From Leptolinea sp. UBA5366 (GTDB lineage Bacteria > Chloroflexota > Anaerolineae > Anaerolineales > Anaerolineaceae), in the NCBI GenBank assembly GCA_002407845.1, contig DHPK01000032.1, forward strand, positions 102,623 to 149,099: a stretch of 46,477 bases of DNA, given 5' to 3'. Position numbers and translations under genes: made by a program. Below, piece after piece: positions 8,138 to 16,246 of the stretch. Position 1 is the first letter of the stretch. Each line of letters begins with the position of its first letter. Under the pieces are notes generated by a model, which made no database searches, was not told where the DNA came from, and saw nothing but the letters and a program-made list of their open reading frames with translations.

Positions 8138-8440
8138 ATGGACGAAGAAACTTTCCTTCTAAAAGTCAAAGGATTGCAGCGCGTGATTCGGGTCAGATCA
8201 GATCAGTTTCTGCTGAAAAGTCTCTGGCAGCAGTCTGAAGAAAACGTCATCCCGCTGCGCTGCATGGGAGGCGGATGCGGTCAATGTAAAATCCGCATTC
8301 TGTCCGGCAGTTACCGCACTGAGAAAATGAGCGCCGCTCATGTTTCTCAAGCAGAACTGGCATCCGGTTTTGTGCTTGCCTGCAAGACAGTTCCGCTGTC
8401 AGATTTGTATATCGAAGTTGTAAAACAGGACTTGTCCTGA
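8138..8440 (+). CDS. 2Fe-2S ferredoxin, XylT-like, of the catechol pathway
   Basis: This 100-aa protein has the plant-type [2Fe-2S] ligand pattern C-x4-C-x2-C in RCMGGGCGQCKIRI (C42, C47, C50), with the fourth cysteine in VLACKTV. In aromatic operons such small ferredoxins (XylT, DmpQ) re-reduce the active-site iron of catechol 2,3-dioxygenase when it becomes oxidised. Its place directly before the dioxygenase gene, 28 bp apart, supports that role. It is the first gene of the operon and starts about 40 bp after the predicted transcription start; no strong ribosome site is visible before ATG 8138. An alternative is a general electron carrier, but the context makes XylT function more likely. 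Confidence 0.85.
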   Translation: MDEETFLLKVKGLQRVIRVRSDQFLLKSLWQQSEENVIPLRCMGGGCGQCKIRILSGSYRTEKMSAAHVSQAELASGFVLACKTVPLSDLYIEVVKQDLS

Positions 8441-8468
8441 CAAATTACCCACTGAAAAGGAGTAAGAA

Positions 8469-9398
8469 ATGGCTATAAAAGGTGTTTTACGTGCAGGATT
8501 CATCCAAATGCGAGTGTTGAACCTTGATGAAGCGGTTCAATATTACCGCGACGTGATGGGGTTGGATTATGTGGATAAAACCGCTGATGGCAGAGTGATG
8601 TTCAAAGGATATGACGAATTTGATCACCACTCCCTGACGCTGCGTGAAGCTGCAGAACCAGGCCTCGACTATATGGGATTCAAAGTTGAAAGTGCTGAAA
8701 TCCTTGAAGAATATGCAAAACAGACCGCAGAATTTGGGCTGAAGATTGAAGCTGTCCCCGCGCAATCCGACCAGCCTGGATTTGGCAAGCGTTATGCAGT
8801 CGATCTGCCAACTGGCCATCGCATTGATCTTTATAGTGAAGTAGAATTAGCAGCAGATCATCCAGAGCTGACCAACCCGAATATCTGGCAGCATGAGCCA
8901 AAAGGAATCGGCGTCACCGGTTTTGACCATGCGCTGTTATTTGGGCCGAATGCTAAAGATACAGTGCGTTATTTCACCGATGTGTTAGGTCTGAGCATCG
9001 TTGAAATTGCCAAAGCACCGGATGGAGAAAACAATCTTTGTGTCTGGCTGACCGGCAATAACAAAGCCCATGATGTCGCAGTTCTTGAATTCCCGGAACC
9101 GGGGAAGATTCATCACTTTGCTTTCAAACTCGAAAGCTGGAACGACATCGGACGCGCTGCAGATTTGATGTCAATCAATAACATCAAAATCGATGCCGGC
9201 CCGATGCGCCATGGCGTTACCCGCGGTCAGACGATTTATTTCTTCGATCCATCTGGCAATCGCAACGAGGTTTATGCCGGCGGTTACGCACATTTTCCGG
9301 ATATGCCGGTCAGAGTCTGGGATTTCGACCATGTAGGGAAAGGGATTTTCTATTACAGCCGCACGCTGAATGATGCTTTCCTGACGGTCGTAACCTAA
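8469..9398 (+). CDS. Catechol 2,3-dioxygenase, extradiol type I
   Basis: The enzyme opens the catechol ring next to the hydroxyls using O2 and Fe(II), giving 2-hydroxymuconic semialdehyde or its methyl homologues. The 309-aa protein has two vicinal-oxygen-chelate domains, about residues 5-125 and 145-285. The iron ligands fall where XylE has them: H154 (GFDHALLFG), H216 (KIHHFAFKLESW) and E267 (FFDPSGNRNEVYAGG). Active-site H201 (AHDVAVLEF), H248 (PMRHGVT) and Y257 (QTIYFFD) are also present, so it should be active. It starts at ATG 8469, after AAAAGGAG 8 nt upstream. It is preceded by its reactivating ferredoxin and followed by an IclR regulator and the ring-fission hydrolase. An O2-requiring enzyme is notable beside an anaerobe-type oxygen-defence set. 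Confidence 0.95.
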   Translation: MAIKGVLRAGFIQMRVLNLDEAVQYYRDVMGLDYVDKTADGRVMFKGYDEFDHHSLTLREAAEPGLDYMGFKVESAEILEEYAKQTAEFGLKIEAVPAQSDQPGFGKRYAVDLPTGHRIDLYSEVELAADHPELTNPNIWQHEPKGIGVTGFDHALLFGPNAKDTVRYFTDVLGLSIVEIAKAPDGENNLCVWLTGNNKAHDVAVLEFPEPGKIHHFAFKLESWNDIGRAADLMSINNIKIDAGPMRHGVTRGQTIYFFDPSGNRNEVYAGGYAHFPDMPVRVWDFDHVGKGIFYYSRTLNDAFLTVVT

Positions 9399-9418
9399 AC
9401 TTTGGAGGAAGCATAAGA

Positions 9419-10174
9419 ATGGCCGCACGCGTGCAATCGATTGACCGAGCTGTTGAAATTTTGGATTGTTTTATGCAAAACAATGAACTGCGATTAACAG
9501 AAATTGTCGAAATGACCGGATATCACAAGAGTACTGTGTTTGGATTGGTCTCCACTCTTAAATATCACGGTTTGATTGACCAGGACGAGACCTCCCAAAA
9601 ATATCGCCTTGGCATCGCATTTCTTGGCTATAGTGATCGCGTTCGAAATTCTCTTGACATTGTGGATATCGCCAGTCCGATTATGCGCGACATCTGCGAC
9701 AAAATTCAAGAGACAGTCCATCTCGGTTTACTTCGAGGAAAATCTGTTATCTACATTGAAAAGATCGAGTCGAATCAATCAATCCGCATCGCGTCCGCCG
9801 TTGGGATGAGCAATCCTGCTTATTGTACAGGTGTCGGGAAAGTGCTGCTGTCTGGGATTCCCAACGCTGCACTTTCCGCTCATATCCCAGCTGTTCTTGA
9901 AAAACGGACACCGAAAACAATCACTTCGGTGTCTCAGTTATATGATGAATTAGATACCATCCGAAAGGATGGCTTTGGCTACGACCGTGAAGAAATGGAA
10001 GCCGGGCTTTACTGCGTCGCTTTCCCAATCTTCGATTTTTATGGGAAGACCGCCTACGCCATCAGCGTTTCAGGTCCCAGTTTTCGGATGGAAGGCAAGA
10101 AAGAGCAAGCGTTTGACCTGCTGCGGAAAGGCAGCCAGCTGATTTCTGCAAAGTTAGGGTACACAGCAAAATAA
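9419..10174 (+). CDS. IclR-family transcriptional regulator
   Basis: IclR regulators are dimeric, with a winged helix-turn-helix and a C-terminal effector domain that senses small metabolites. Residues 5-70 show the winged helix (LRLTEIVEMTGYHKSTVFGLVSTLKYHGLI, then QKYRLGIAFLGY). Residues 80-250 form the GAF-like ligand domain, with IVDIASPIMRDICDKIQETVHLGLL, IRIASAVGMSNPAYCTGVGKVLLSG and GYDREEMEAGLYCVAFPIF. It lies inside the catabolic operon between the dioxygenase and the hydrolase, a position that suggests control of this pathway and of its own synthesis. A 19-bp palindrome at 8029-8047 is the candidate target. GGAGG is placed 10 nt before the start. Whether it activates or represses cannot be told. 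Confidence 0.92.
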   Translation: MAARVQSIDRAVEILDCFMQNNELRLTEIVEMTGYHKSTVFGLVSTLKYHGLIDQDETSQKYRLGIAFLGYSDRVRNSLDIVDIASPIMRDICDKIQETVHLGLLRGKSVIYIEKIESNQSIRIASAVGMSNPAYCTGVGKVLLSGIPNAALSAHIPAVLEKRTPKTITSVSQLYDELDTIRKDGFGYDREEMEAGLYCVAFPIFDFYGKTAYAISVSGPSFRMEGKKEQAFDLLRKGSQLISAKLGYTAK

Positions 10175-10184
10175 GGAGAAAAAT

Positions 10185-11000
10185 ATGTCAAAACCAGAAA
10201 TTTCAAAATCAATCCAAACCGGCAGCTTCAAAACAAATTATCACGATTCAGGAGAGGGCTATCCTTTGATCTTAGTCCATGGTTCGGGTCCCGGCGTTTC
10301 TGCCTGGGCAAACTGGCGGCTGGTCATGCCTGAGCTGGCGAAAAAACGCCGTGTGCTGGCATTAGATTATGTCGGTTTCGGTTACACCGAAAAGCCAGCC
10401 GGTGTCAAGTATGGAATGGAAGTCTGGGTTCAGCAAACAGTCGATTTCATGGACGCGCTGGGGATCAAACAGGCTGACTTTGTCGGCAACTCATTCGGCG
10501 GCGCATTGGCATTAGGGATGGCAGTACTCTACCCTGACCGTGTCCGCAAAGTGGTTCTGATGGGTTCGATGGGCGTAAAATTCCCGATCACAGACGGTCT
10601 TTCAAAGGTCTGGGGATATCAGCCTTCCTTCGAAAACATGCGCACTTTGTTGAATTTGTTTGTTGACAACAAGGCAGTCGCAACCGATGAACTGGCAGAA
10701 ATCCGCTATCAGGCGAGCATTGAACCCGGATTCCAAGAAGCTTTTGGCTCGATGTTCCCGCAGCCGATGCAGAATTCAGTCGATGCAATGGCAAAATATG
10801 AGGATCGTTTCGGCGAACTCAAACAAGAGTTCCTGATTGTTCACGGCCGTGAAGATCAGGTCATCCCGCTTGAAAACGCATATAAACTGATCAAAGCGAT
10901 TGACAAGGCAGATCTGCATGTCTTTGGGCATTGCGGTCACTGGACTCAGATCGAAAAAGCGTTTGAATTTGCAACGTTGGTCAATCAATTCCTCGGCTGA
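10185..11000 (+). CDS. 2-hydroxymuconic semialdehyde hydrolase (alpha/beta hydrolase)
   Basis: The predicted step is hydrolysis of the ring-fission product to 2-oxopent-4-enoate plus formate or another small acid. The 271-aa alpha/beta hydrolase has the oxyanion region LVHGSGPGVSAWANWR and the nucleophile elbow GNSFGG with S103. The other triad residues are D224 in HGREDQVIPL and H252 in GHCGHWTQIE. These fit the XylF/DmpD/MhpC type of C-C hydrolase. It starts 11 nt after the regulator gene with AAGGAG before the ATG. No semialdehyde dehydrogenase or tautomerase gene is present, so this hydrolytic branch appears to be the only one encoded here. Substrate preference (ketone or aldehyde ring product) is not certain. 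Confidence 0.9.
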   Translation: MSKPEISKSIQTGSFKTNYHDSGEGYPLILVHGSGPGVSAWANWRLVMPELAKKRRVLALDYVGFGYTEKPAGVKYGMEVWVQQTVDFMDALGIKQADFVGNSFGGALALGMAVLYPDRVRKVVLMGSMGVKFPITDGLSKVWGYQPSFENMRTLLNLFVDNKAVATDELAEIRYQASIEPGFQEAFGSMFPQPMQNSVDAMAKYEDRFGELKQEFLIVHGREDQVIPLENAYKLIKAIDKADLHVFGHCGHWTQIEKAFEFATLVNQFLG

Positions 11001-11032
11001 AGAAAAGATTGATCCGGCGATTGGAGGAAATA

Positions 11033-11821
11033 ATGAATACGCGAAATGAAATGATCAAGCGCTTTGCTGATGAATTGTACGAAAGCCTATATTCCGCGAA
11101 AGCGATTGAACCGTTGTCAACCCGTCAATCGGATATAACAATCGATGAAGCTTATGCGATCCAGATGCTCAACGTGCAGAAGGAACTTGATAAAGGCAAG
11201 ATAATTACGGGCAAAAAGATTGGACTGACCTCAAAAGCGATGCAGAACCTTTTTTCGGTCGATCAGCCGGATTACGGTCATTTGTTTAATGATATGGAAG
11301 TTGAATTTGACGGCATGATCCAAATGGCAGATTTGATCGCCCCTAGGGTTGAAGCCGAAATCGCTTTCAAGCTCAATCGTGGCCTATCCGGTTCAAACCT
11401 GACCGTTGAAGAGGTTCTCGACGCGTCGGAATCAGTTGTCGCTTCATTGGAAATTGTCGACAGCCGGGTTCAGGACTGGAAGATAAAAATCTGGGATACC
11501 GTTTCGGATAACGCTTCCTCCTGCCGATATGTTTTGGGGAAAACCTGGCTCGATCCTAAAAAGGTTGACCTGAAGGCGATTCAGATGAGCTTTTATCGCA
11601 ATGGCGAGCTGGTCAATGAAGGAAAAGGCTCTGATGCATTGGGCGACCCGGCATTTTGTGTCGCCTGGCTCGGCAACCGCCTGAGCCAATATAACGTTCA
11701 GCTGAATGCTGGAGAAGTGATCCTTTCCGGTGCACTTTCTGCTGCTGTTCCAGCACAAAAAGGGGATCGGTTTGAAGCTAAATTCTCCGAGCTTGGTTCT
11801 GTTTCTGTCTCTTTTGGATAG
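11033..11821 (+). CDS. 2-keto-4-pentenoate hydratase
   Basis: It adds water to 2-oxopent-4-enoate to give 4-hydroxy-2-oxovalerate, with a divalent metal. The 262-aa protein belongs to the XylJ/DmpE/MhpD hydratase group of the FAH-like fold. Diagnostic runs are ITGKKIGLTSKAMQNLFSVDQPDYG, the acid-rich LIAPRVEAEIAFKLN, and ASLEIVDSRVQDWKI. The open frame reaches eight codons further upstream to TTG 11009. ATG 11033 is preferred because GGAGGAAATA lies directly before it and the upstream codons would cover this ribosome site. The stop TAG overlaps the first base of the ribosome site of the next gene, so translation of the two is probably coupled. Confidence 0.93.
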   Translation: MNTRNEMIKRFADELYESLYSAKAIEPLSTRQSDITIDEAYAIQMLNVQKELDKGKIITGKKIGLTSKAMQNLFSVDQPDYGHLFNDMEVEFDGMIQMADLIAPRVEAEIAFKLNRGLSGSNLTVEEVLDASESVVASLEIVDSRVQDWKIKIWDTVSDNASSCRYVLGKTWLDPKKVDLKAIQMSFYRNGELVNEGKGSDALGDPAFCVAWLGNRLSQYNVQLNAGEVILSGALSAAVPAQKGDRFEAKFSELGSVSVSFG

Positions 11822-11829
11822 GAGGATAT

Positions 11830-12708
11830 GTGAAAAAATTACGAATTGGATTAATCGGTCCGGGAAATATCGGACGCGATTTGCTGATTAAGGTCATGCG
11901 CAGTGAGTATCTCGAACCTGCGCTCGTGATCAATGTGTTTGAATCAAACGGCATTCAATTTGCCCGCGAACATGGGATTGATACCAGCATCATCGGCATC
12001 AAAGGGCTTGATCCTTATGATGACATCGATCTGGTTTTTGACTGCACCAGCGCGACTGCTCATCTTGAACACGCGCCGATTTTGGCAGAAAAAGGGATTT
12101 TTGCACTGGATTTGACGCCGGCAGCTGTCGGACCTTACTGCGTCCCGGCAGTGAACCTGTCTGAAGATTTGCTCGAAAAACCAAACCTGAATCTGGTCAC
12201 CTGCGCCGGTCAGGCGATTGTGCCGATTCTCTCAGCAATCAACTCAGTTGTTCATGTTGAATACGCTGAATTGATCGCCTCGCTTGCCAGCAAGAGCGCC
12301 GGCGCCGGAACCCGCGCTAACATTGATGAGTTTACCCAAACAACCCGCAAAGCGATGATGGATGTTGGCGGCGCGGATCAGGCAAAAGCAATCATCATTC
12401 TCAACCCGGCAGAGCCGCCGATCAACATGCGCAACACGCTGCACGTCAAAGTAAAAAACCCTGACATCGCAAAGATCACAGAGGCTGTTCACAAAATGGT
12501 AGCCAAAATCCAGGAATATGTCCCTGGCTATAAAGTCGTTTTAGAGCCGATTGCTAAAGACGACGTTGTGACCACCATGGTTGAAGTGACTGGACGGGGA
12601 GATTATTTACCGACTTACGCCGGTAATCTTGATATCATCACCTCGGCAGCCGTTCGGATCGCAGAAGTCTACGCGCAAAAGAAGTACGGAGGAAAAGACA
12701 ATGGCTAA
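11830..12708 (+). CDS. mhpF: Acetaldehyde dehydrogenase (acylating)
   Basis: This enzyme oxidises acetaldehyde with NAD+ and CoA to acetyl-CoA and works in a channel complex with the aldolase of the next gene. The 292-aa protein has a Rossmann start (LRIGLIGPGNIGRDLL), the family run LDLTPAAVGPYCVPAVNL and the catalytic C125 in NLVTCAGQAIVP. The dimerisation stretch SLASKSAGAGTRANIDEFT follows. GTG 11830 is the start: the previous stop and GGAGG lie 4 nt upstream, rather close. Its 3' end overlaps the aldolase start by 8 nt, consistent with the fixed stoichiometry of DmpFG-type complexes. Confidence 0.95.
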   Translation: MKKLRIGLIGPGNIGRDLLIKVMRSEYLEPALVINVFESNGIQFAREHGIDTSIIGIKGLDPYDDIDLVFDCTSATAHLEHAPILAEKGIFALDLTPAAVGPYCVPAVNLSEDLLEKPNLNLVTCAGQAIVPILSAINSVVHVEYAELIASLASKSAGAGTRANIDEFTQTTRKAMMDVGGADQAKAIIILNPAEPPINMRNTLHVKVKNPDIAKITEAVHKMVAKIQEYVPGYKVVLEPIAKDDVVTTMVEVTGRGDYLPTYAGNLDIITSAAVRIAEVYAQKKYGGKDNG

Positions 12709-13711
12709 AGTAACAGTTGTGGATACCAGTCTGCGCGACGGCAGTCACAGCGTCGCTCATCAATTTTCGACGGATGATGTCCGCCGGATCGCTAAAGGAC
12801 TGGAAGACGCCGGCGTGGACATTATCGAAGTCGGACATGGCGATGGGTTGACCGGCTCAACCATCAATTATGGTTATTCCAAATGCAGTGATTTTGATTT
12901 GGTGCAGGCTGCAAGTTCTGTCCTCACCAATGCCAAGGTCGCAGTTCTGTTGATCCCCGGAATCGGCACAGTTGAAGACCTCGAACAGATCCGGGATGCC
13001 GGCTGCTCAGTTGTTCGCGTCGCGACGCACGTCACAGAGGCAGACATTTCAGCACAGCATATTGAAGCCTCAAAAAAGATGGGCTTTTTAACCGTCGGAT
13101 TCTTGATGATGAGCCACATGGCATGTGTTGAACGGGTGGTTGAAGAAGCGAAGAAGATGGAAAGTTATGGCGCTGACCTTGTTTATGTAACGGATTCAGG
13201 CGGGGCAATGCTGAATTCGGATGTCGTTGAAAAGATCGGTGCCGTAAAAGAAGCGGTCTCGATTCCGGTTGGACACCATGCCCATCACAACCTCGGGCTG
13301 GCAGTCTCCAACTCGATCGCCGCAATTCGCGCTGGCGCGACCTACATCGACGGCTCGCTGGGCGGTCTCGGTGCCGGTGCAGGCAACACGCCCACTGAAA
13401 TGCTGGCGGCTGTGATGGCGAAGGAAAAGATTGAAAGCAATCTGAATCTGTATAAGCTGCTGGATGTGACCGAACAAGAGTTAGTCCCGGTCTTGTCAGA
13501 ATACGGGGTTCACCTGCCGATTAACCATGACGCACTTATGATCGGCTATGCGGGGGTCTATTCAAGCTTCATGCTCCATGCCCGCCGCGCCGCAGAACGG
13601 TTCAATGTCGATGTGCGCGATATCCTGATTGAATTGGGAAGAATCGGCGCTATCGGCGGACAGGAAGATCGAATCATCGATGTTGCCGCCGGTCTGGCTG
13701 CAAAAAAGTAA
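12701..13711 (+). CDS. mhpE: 4-hydroxy-2-oxovalerate aldolase
   Basis: The aldolase splits 4-hydroxy-2-oxovalerate to pyruvate and acetaldehyde; the latter is channelled to the preceding dehydrogenase. The 336-aa TIM-barrel has VVDTSLRDGSHSVAHQFS with R12 and metal ligand D13. The metal pair H193 and H195 occurs in GHHAHHNLGL. The glycine-rich DGSLGGLGAGAGNTPTEML and the C-terminal communication domain follow. The frame is open 24 codons upstream, but ATG 12701 follows GGAGGAAAAGACA and fits the family start. It is the last gene of the operon and is followed within 20 bp by an intrinsic terminator. Confidence 0.96.
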   Translation: MAKVTVVDTSLRDGSHSVAHQFSTDDVRRIAKGLEDAGVDIIEVGHGDGLTGSTINYGYSKCSDFDLVQAASSVLTNAKVAVLLIPGIGTVEDLEQIRDAGCSVVRVATHVTEADISAQHIEASKKMGFLTVGFLMMSHMACVERVVEEAKKMESYGADLVYVTDSGGAMLNSDVVEKIGAVKEAVSIPVGHHAHHNLGLAVSNSIAAIRAGATYIDGSLGGLGAGAGNTPTEMLAAVMAKEKIESNLNLYKLLDVTEQELVPVLSEYGVHLPINHDALMIGYAGVYSSFMLHARRAAERFNVDVRDILIELGRIGAIGGQEDRIIDVAAGLAAKK

Positions 13712-13727
13712 GCAATACTCGTTCATT

Positions 13728-13763
13728 AATCAGGCTGTCTCTATCGGGCGGCCTGATTTTTTT
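13728..13763 (+). terminator. Terminator of the meta-cleavage operon
   Basis: The stem AATCAGGC (13728-13735) pairs with GCCTGATT (13751-13758) and is followed by a T run. The 15-nt loop is fairly long, but the hairpin sits directly after the aldolase stop. Confidence 0.7.
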
Positions 13764-14114
13764 GTCTGCTATATTTTCACTCTTAGACCTCCTTATGGTC
13801 ACAATTCATTCACAGATTGGCTCTTTGGGCACTTGTCTCAGCGTTTAGCCTCACTATGCTGCAATACGAGATCACGATCTCACTATTCCGGTTTTCGCTT
13901 GATAAACAGTCCATTCGATTTAAAAAACTACGGCAAGTTTTCTAACGCATTTCTTACGTTATTTCCATCAAAATCAAGATATCCGTTGTTTTTCCAACAT
14001 GCTGAAATTTGAATCGCTATATCCTATTAATAGCGGTCTTGCACAAAGCGCTAACGAGTTGCCAGTCAAGCATTCTTAAGATTTGACCAGCGGAAGAATT
14101 TTTCGGAGGGGAAC
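13764..14114. other. 351-bp gap with two small inverted repeats, no convincing gene
   Basis: I see no coding region here on either strand: codon use is poor and there are no ribosome sites. Two short palindromic signals occur, GAGATC-AC-GATCTC (13868-13881) and CGCTAT-N9-ATAGCG (14015-14035). The second lies about 80 bp before the hemerythrin-like gene and could be an operator. GGAGGGG at 14105-14111 is the ribosome site of that gene. A clear promoter is not visible. Confidence 0.4.
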
Positions 14115-14654
14115 ATGAACAAAGCGACACAAGATTTACGAAACGAACATGACTCAATTTTGCATGTACTGAATATTATCGATCGAATGATAGATTCAGA
14201 TCTGAGCCAAGACAAGCTGGCGGCAGTTCACACAGATTTGGTTTACTTTCTGAAAACATTTGCAGATAAATGCCATCATGGAAAAGAAGAAAACTATCTG
14301 TTCAAATCGATGGCAGCCAAAGGGTTCTCGCTCGAAAGCGGTCCGATCGGCGTGATGCTCTCCGAACACACTCAAGGCCGCGAATACATCGCCCAAATGA
14401 GCCAGAGTGCTGAAAGTAAAGACAGTCAAAGCTTTAATCAAGCTGCAGCTGCCTATCGGGATTTGATGAGGAACCACATCGATAAAGAAAACAATGTCTT
14501 GTTCATCATGGCAGATAACACTTTTACTGCCGCTGAACAGGATGAATTATTTGAACGCTTCGAACAGTTCGAAGAAACAGTAATCGGGCATGGTATTCAC
14601 GAGCAGCTCCATGCCATGATCCATTCCTGGGACGAAATGTTCCCGGCTGGATGA
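14115..14654 (+). CDS. Hemerythrin-like HHE-domain protein
   Basis: HHE proteins bind a di-iron centre in a four-helix bundle and serve in O2, NO or iron handling. The 179-aa protein shows the typical helices with ligands: H12 in NEHDSILH, CHHGKEEN (H54/H55 with E58/E59), H85 in LSEHTQGREYI, and H121/E125 in RNHIDKENNVLF. The spacing fits the DUF438/HHE group of cytoplasmic proteins of anaerobes. A rubredoxin gene follows 32 bp later and a desulfoferrodoxin is close by, so oxygen or peroxide defence is the likely setting. The substrate of the di-iron site cannot be decided from sequence. GGAGGGG 3-4 nt before ATG is the ribosome site. Confidence 0.9.
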   Translation: MNKATQDLRNEHDSILHVLNIIDRMIDSDLSQDKLAAVHTDLVYFLKTFADKCHHGKEENYLFKSMAAKGFSLESGPIGVMLSEHTQGREYIAQMSQSAESKDSQSFNQAAAAYRDLMRNHIDKENNVLFIMADNTFTAAEQDELFERFEQFEETVIGHGIHEQLHAMIHSWDEMFPAG

Positions 14655-14686
14655 TAGACATTAAAAGTAATTGAAAGGAGAAGATG

Positions 14687-14851
14687 ATGGACAAATACGT
14701 TTGCTTACCCTGCGGGTATATATATGACCCTGAAATCGGTGATCCGGATAACGGGATCAAACCGGGTACTTCGTTTGAAGATTTGCCGGAAGATTGGACC
14801 TGTCCGGAATGCTACGTCACAAAGGATTATTTTGAAAAGGTTCAGGAGTAA
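14687..14851 (+). CDS. Rubredoxin
   Basis: This small iron protein has one Fe(SCys)4 site and passes electrons one at a time, in anaerobes typically to superoxide reductase or rubrerythrin. It encodes 54 aa (55 if the preceding in-frame ATG at 14684 is used). Both knuckles are present: VCLPCGYIYDPEIGD near the N-terminus and WTCPECYVTKDYFEKV near the C-terminus. The core run PEDWTCPEC is canonical; tyrosine replaces the usual glycine after the last cysteine. ATG 14687 is favoured because AAAGGAG then lies 6 nt away rather than 3. It is too short for ordinary gene-length cut-offs. It is co-oriented with the HHE gene and followed by a terminator. Confidence 0.93.
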   Translation: MDKYVCLPCGYIYDPEIGDPDNGIKPGTSFEDLPEDWTCPECYVTKDYFEKVQE

Positions 14852-14879
14852 TCCCGTACAGAGATGATCTGACTTAATC

Positions 14880-14927
14880 GCTGCCGCCTTCATCTGGTTT
14901 ATTAAAATGTTGAGCGGCAGCTTTTTT
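14880..14927 (+). terminator. Terminator after rubredoxin
   Basis: GCTGCCGC (14880-14887) pairs perfectly with GCGGCAGC (14914-14921), followed by TTTTTT. The loop is 26 nt. It separates the HHE-rubredoxin pair from the threonine aldolase gene. Confidence 0.75.
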
Positions 14928-15062
14928 AAACCGCAGTCGGATAAAGCCCCACTTTTTCTAAGTCCAACAAATCTGTATTATTTCTATTCGGTTTATAGGG
15001 ATTCTGGCAAGGAAACTGTAGTATATTTCTTTCAAGAAGAACCTGAAACCAAGGAAGAGCAA

Positions 15063-16097
15063 ATGATCCGATTTAACAGCGACTATTTGGAAGGAGCACA
15101 TCCTTCAATTCTGAACAAACTTGTTGAAACAAACTTCGAGCAAACAACCGGATACAGTGAAGATGAATACTGCCAGCAGGCAAGGGAAATGATCCGTTCG
15201 CAGTGCCAGCGGCAAGACGTCGACGTTCATTTTCTGGTTGGCGGAACACAGACAAATCTGACCGTGATCGCAGCTGCCCTGCGGCCGCATCAGAGCGTCT
15301 TGAGCGCGTCCAGCGGTCACATTAATGAACATGAAACAGGGGCGATCGAGGCAACCGGGCACAAAGTCAACCCGATTCCGAGCACCGACGGAAAAATCAC
15401 CACGCAGGACATCGAAAACGCTTATCTGAAACATATCCATGACGCCTCCTTTGAACATATCACCCAGCCGAAAATGGTCTACATCTCCAATTCGACTGAA
15501 ATCGGCACAATCTATTCAAGAGCTGAACTCGAAGCGATCAGCGAAACCTGCCATCGTTACGGTTTGTATCTATATTTGGATGGCGCCCGGCTCGGGTATG
15601 CGCTGACCTCTCCGGAAAATGATCTGGATCTGCCAACCGTGACGAATCTGTGTGACGTGTTTTACATCGGCGGCACCAAACAAGGCGCGCTGTTCGGCGA
15701 ATGTGTCGTAATCGTAAATCCTGAATTAAAGCCGGATTTCCGCTACATTATCAAGCAAAAAGGCGGAATGTTTGCCAAAGGTCGCCTGCTTGGGCTGCAG
15801 TTCCTGACGCTCTTTGAAAACGATCTTTATTTCACGATCGCCCGCGAAGCTAACGAAAAAGCCCTCTTTTTGAGAGATGAATTTAAAGCAGCCGGCTACG
15901 ACTTCCTGATCCAATCCCCGACCAATCAGCAATTTCCAATCTTGCCGGATCAGAAGCTGATGCTTCTCAAAGAGAAATATGCTTACTCGTATTGGCAGCG
16001 GATCGATGAAGAAAATAGCGCTGTCCGGTTTTGCACGAGCTGGGCGACGACTTGGGACTCCGTTCGTCAGCTGGCTGCCGACGTTCGCTCGCTTTAA
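15063..16097 (+). CDS. Low-specificity L-threonine aldolase (beta-eliminating lyase family)
   Basis: PLP-dependent enzymes of this family cleave threonine and related beta-hydroxy amino acids to glycine and an aldehyde. The 344-aa protein starts MIRFNSDYLEGAHPSILNKL. The N-terminal Gly-rich FLVGGTQTNLTVIAAAL and YLDGARLGYALTS (the PLP-binding aspartate region) follow, and the Schiff-base lysine is K206 in YIGGTKQGALFGE. The open frame extends 52 codons upstream, across the rubredoxin terminator, which is not credible. ATG 15063 follows AAGGAAGAG at the right distance and matches the family start. It stands alone between two terminators or promoters, within the oxygen-defence cluster. It releases acetaldehyde from threonine, like the aldolase nearby, but a metabolic link is speculation. 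Confidence 0.9.
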   Translation: MIRFNSDYLEGAHPSILNKLVETNFEQTTGYSEDEYCQQAREMIRSQCQRQDVDVHFLVGGTQTNLTVIAAALRPHQSVLSASSGHINEHETGAIEATGHKVNPIPSTDGKITTQDIENAYLKHIHDASFEHITQPKMVYISNSTEIGTIYSRAELEAISETCHRYGLYLYLDGARLGYALTSPENDLDLPTVTNLCDVFYIGGTKQGALFGECVVIVNPELKPDFRYIIKQKGGMFAKGRLLGLQFLTLFENDLYFTIAREANEKALFLRDEFKAAGYDFLIQSPTNQQFPILPDQKLMLLKEKYAYSYWQRIDEENSAVRFCTSWATTWDSVRQLAADVRSL

Positions 16098-16197
16098 TCG
16101 GACTTCTCAAAGTTTTTTGAAATTTGCGGAGGTTGACTTAGGTGTCAGGAAATAATGAAGGGATGCAAATTTCTAACAGAAAACTAACAGCCGGTTT

Positions 16198-16230
16198 GAT
16201 ATACTAAGATTATTGTTGTAAACAAATCTT
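16198..16230 (+). promoter_or_regulatory. Extended -10 promoter and overlapping hairpin before desulfoferrodoxin
   Basis: TG at 16197-16198 plus TATACT (16200-16205) forms an extended -10 element; the -35 region is poor. Transcription would start near 16212. An imperfect inverted repeat, AAGAT-TA-TTGTT-GTA-AACAA-ATCTT (16206-16230), covers that start. It could be a repressor site or a leader hairpin; the regulator is unknown. Confidence 0.45.
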
Positions 16231-16246
16231 TATTAAGGAGAGATTA

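Noticed and set aside
13629..14012. A 127-codon open frame overlapping the end of the aldolase gene
   Set aside because: No ribosome site, begins inside another gene, passes through the operon terminator and has no recognisable domain.
14907..15062. N-terminal extension of the threonine aldolase by 52 residues
   Set aside because: It would begin inside the rubredoxin terminator and does not match the family; ATG 15063 has a ribosome site.
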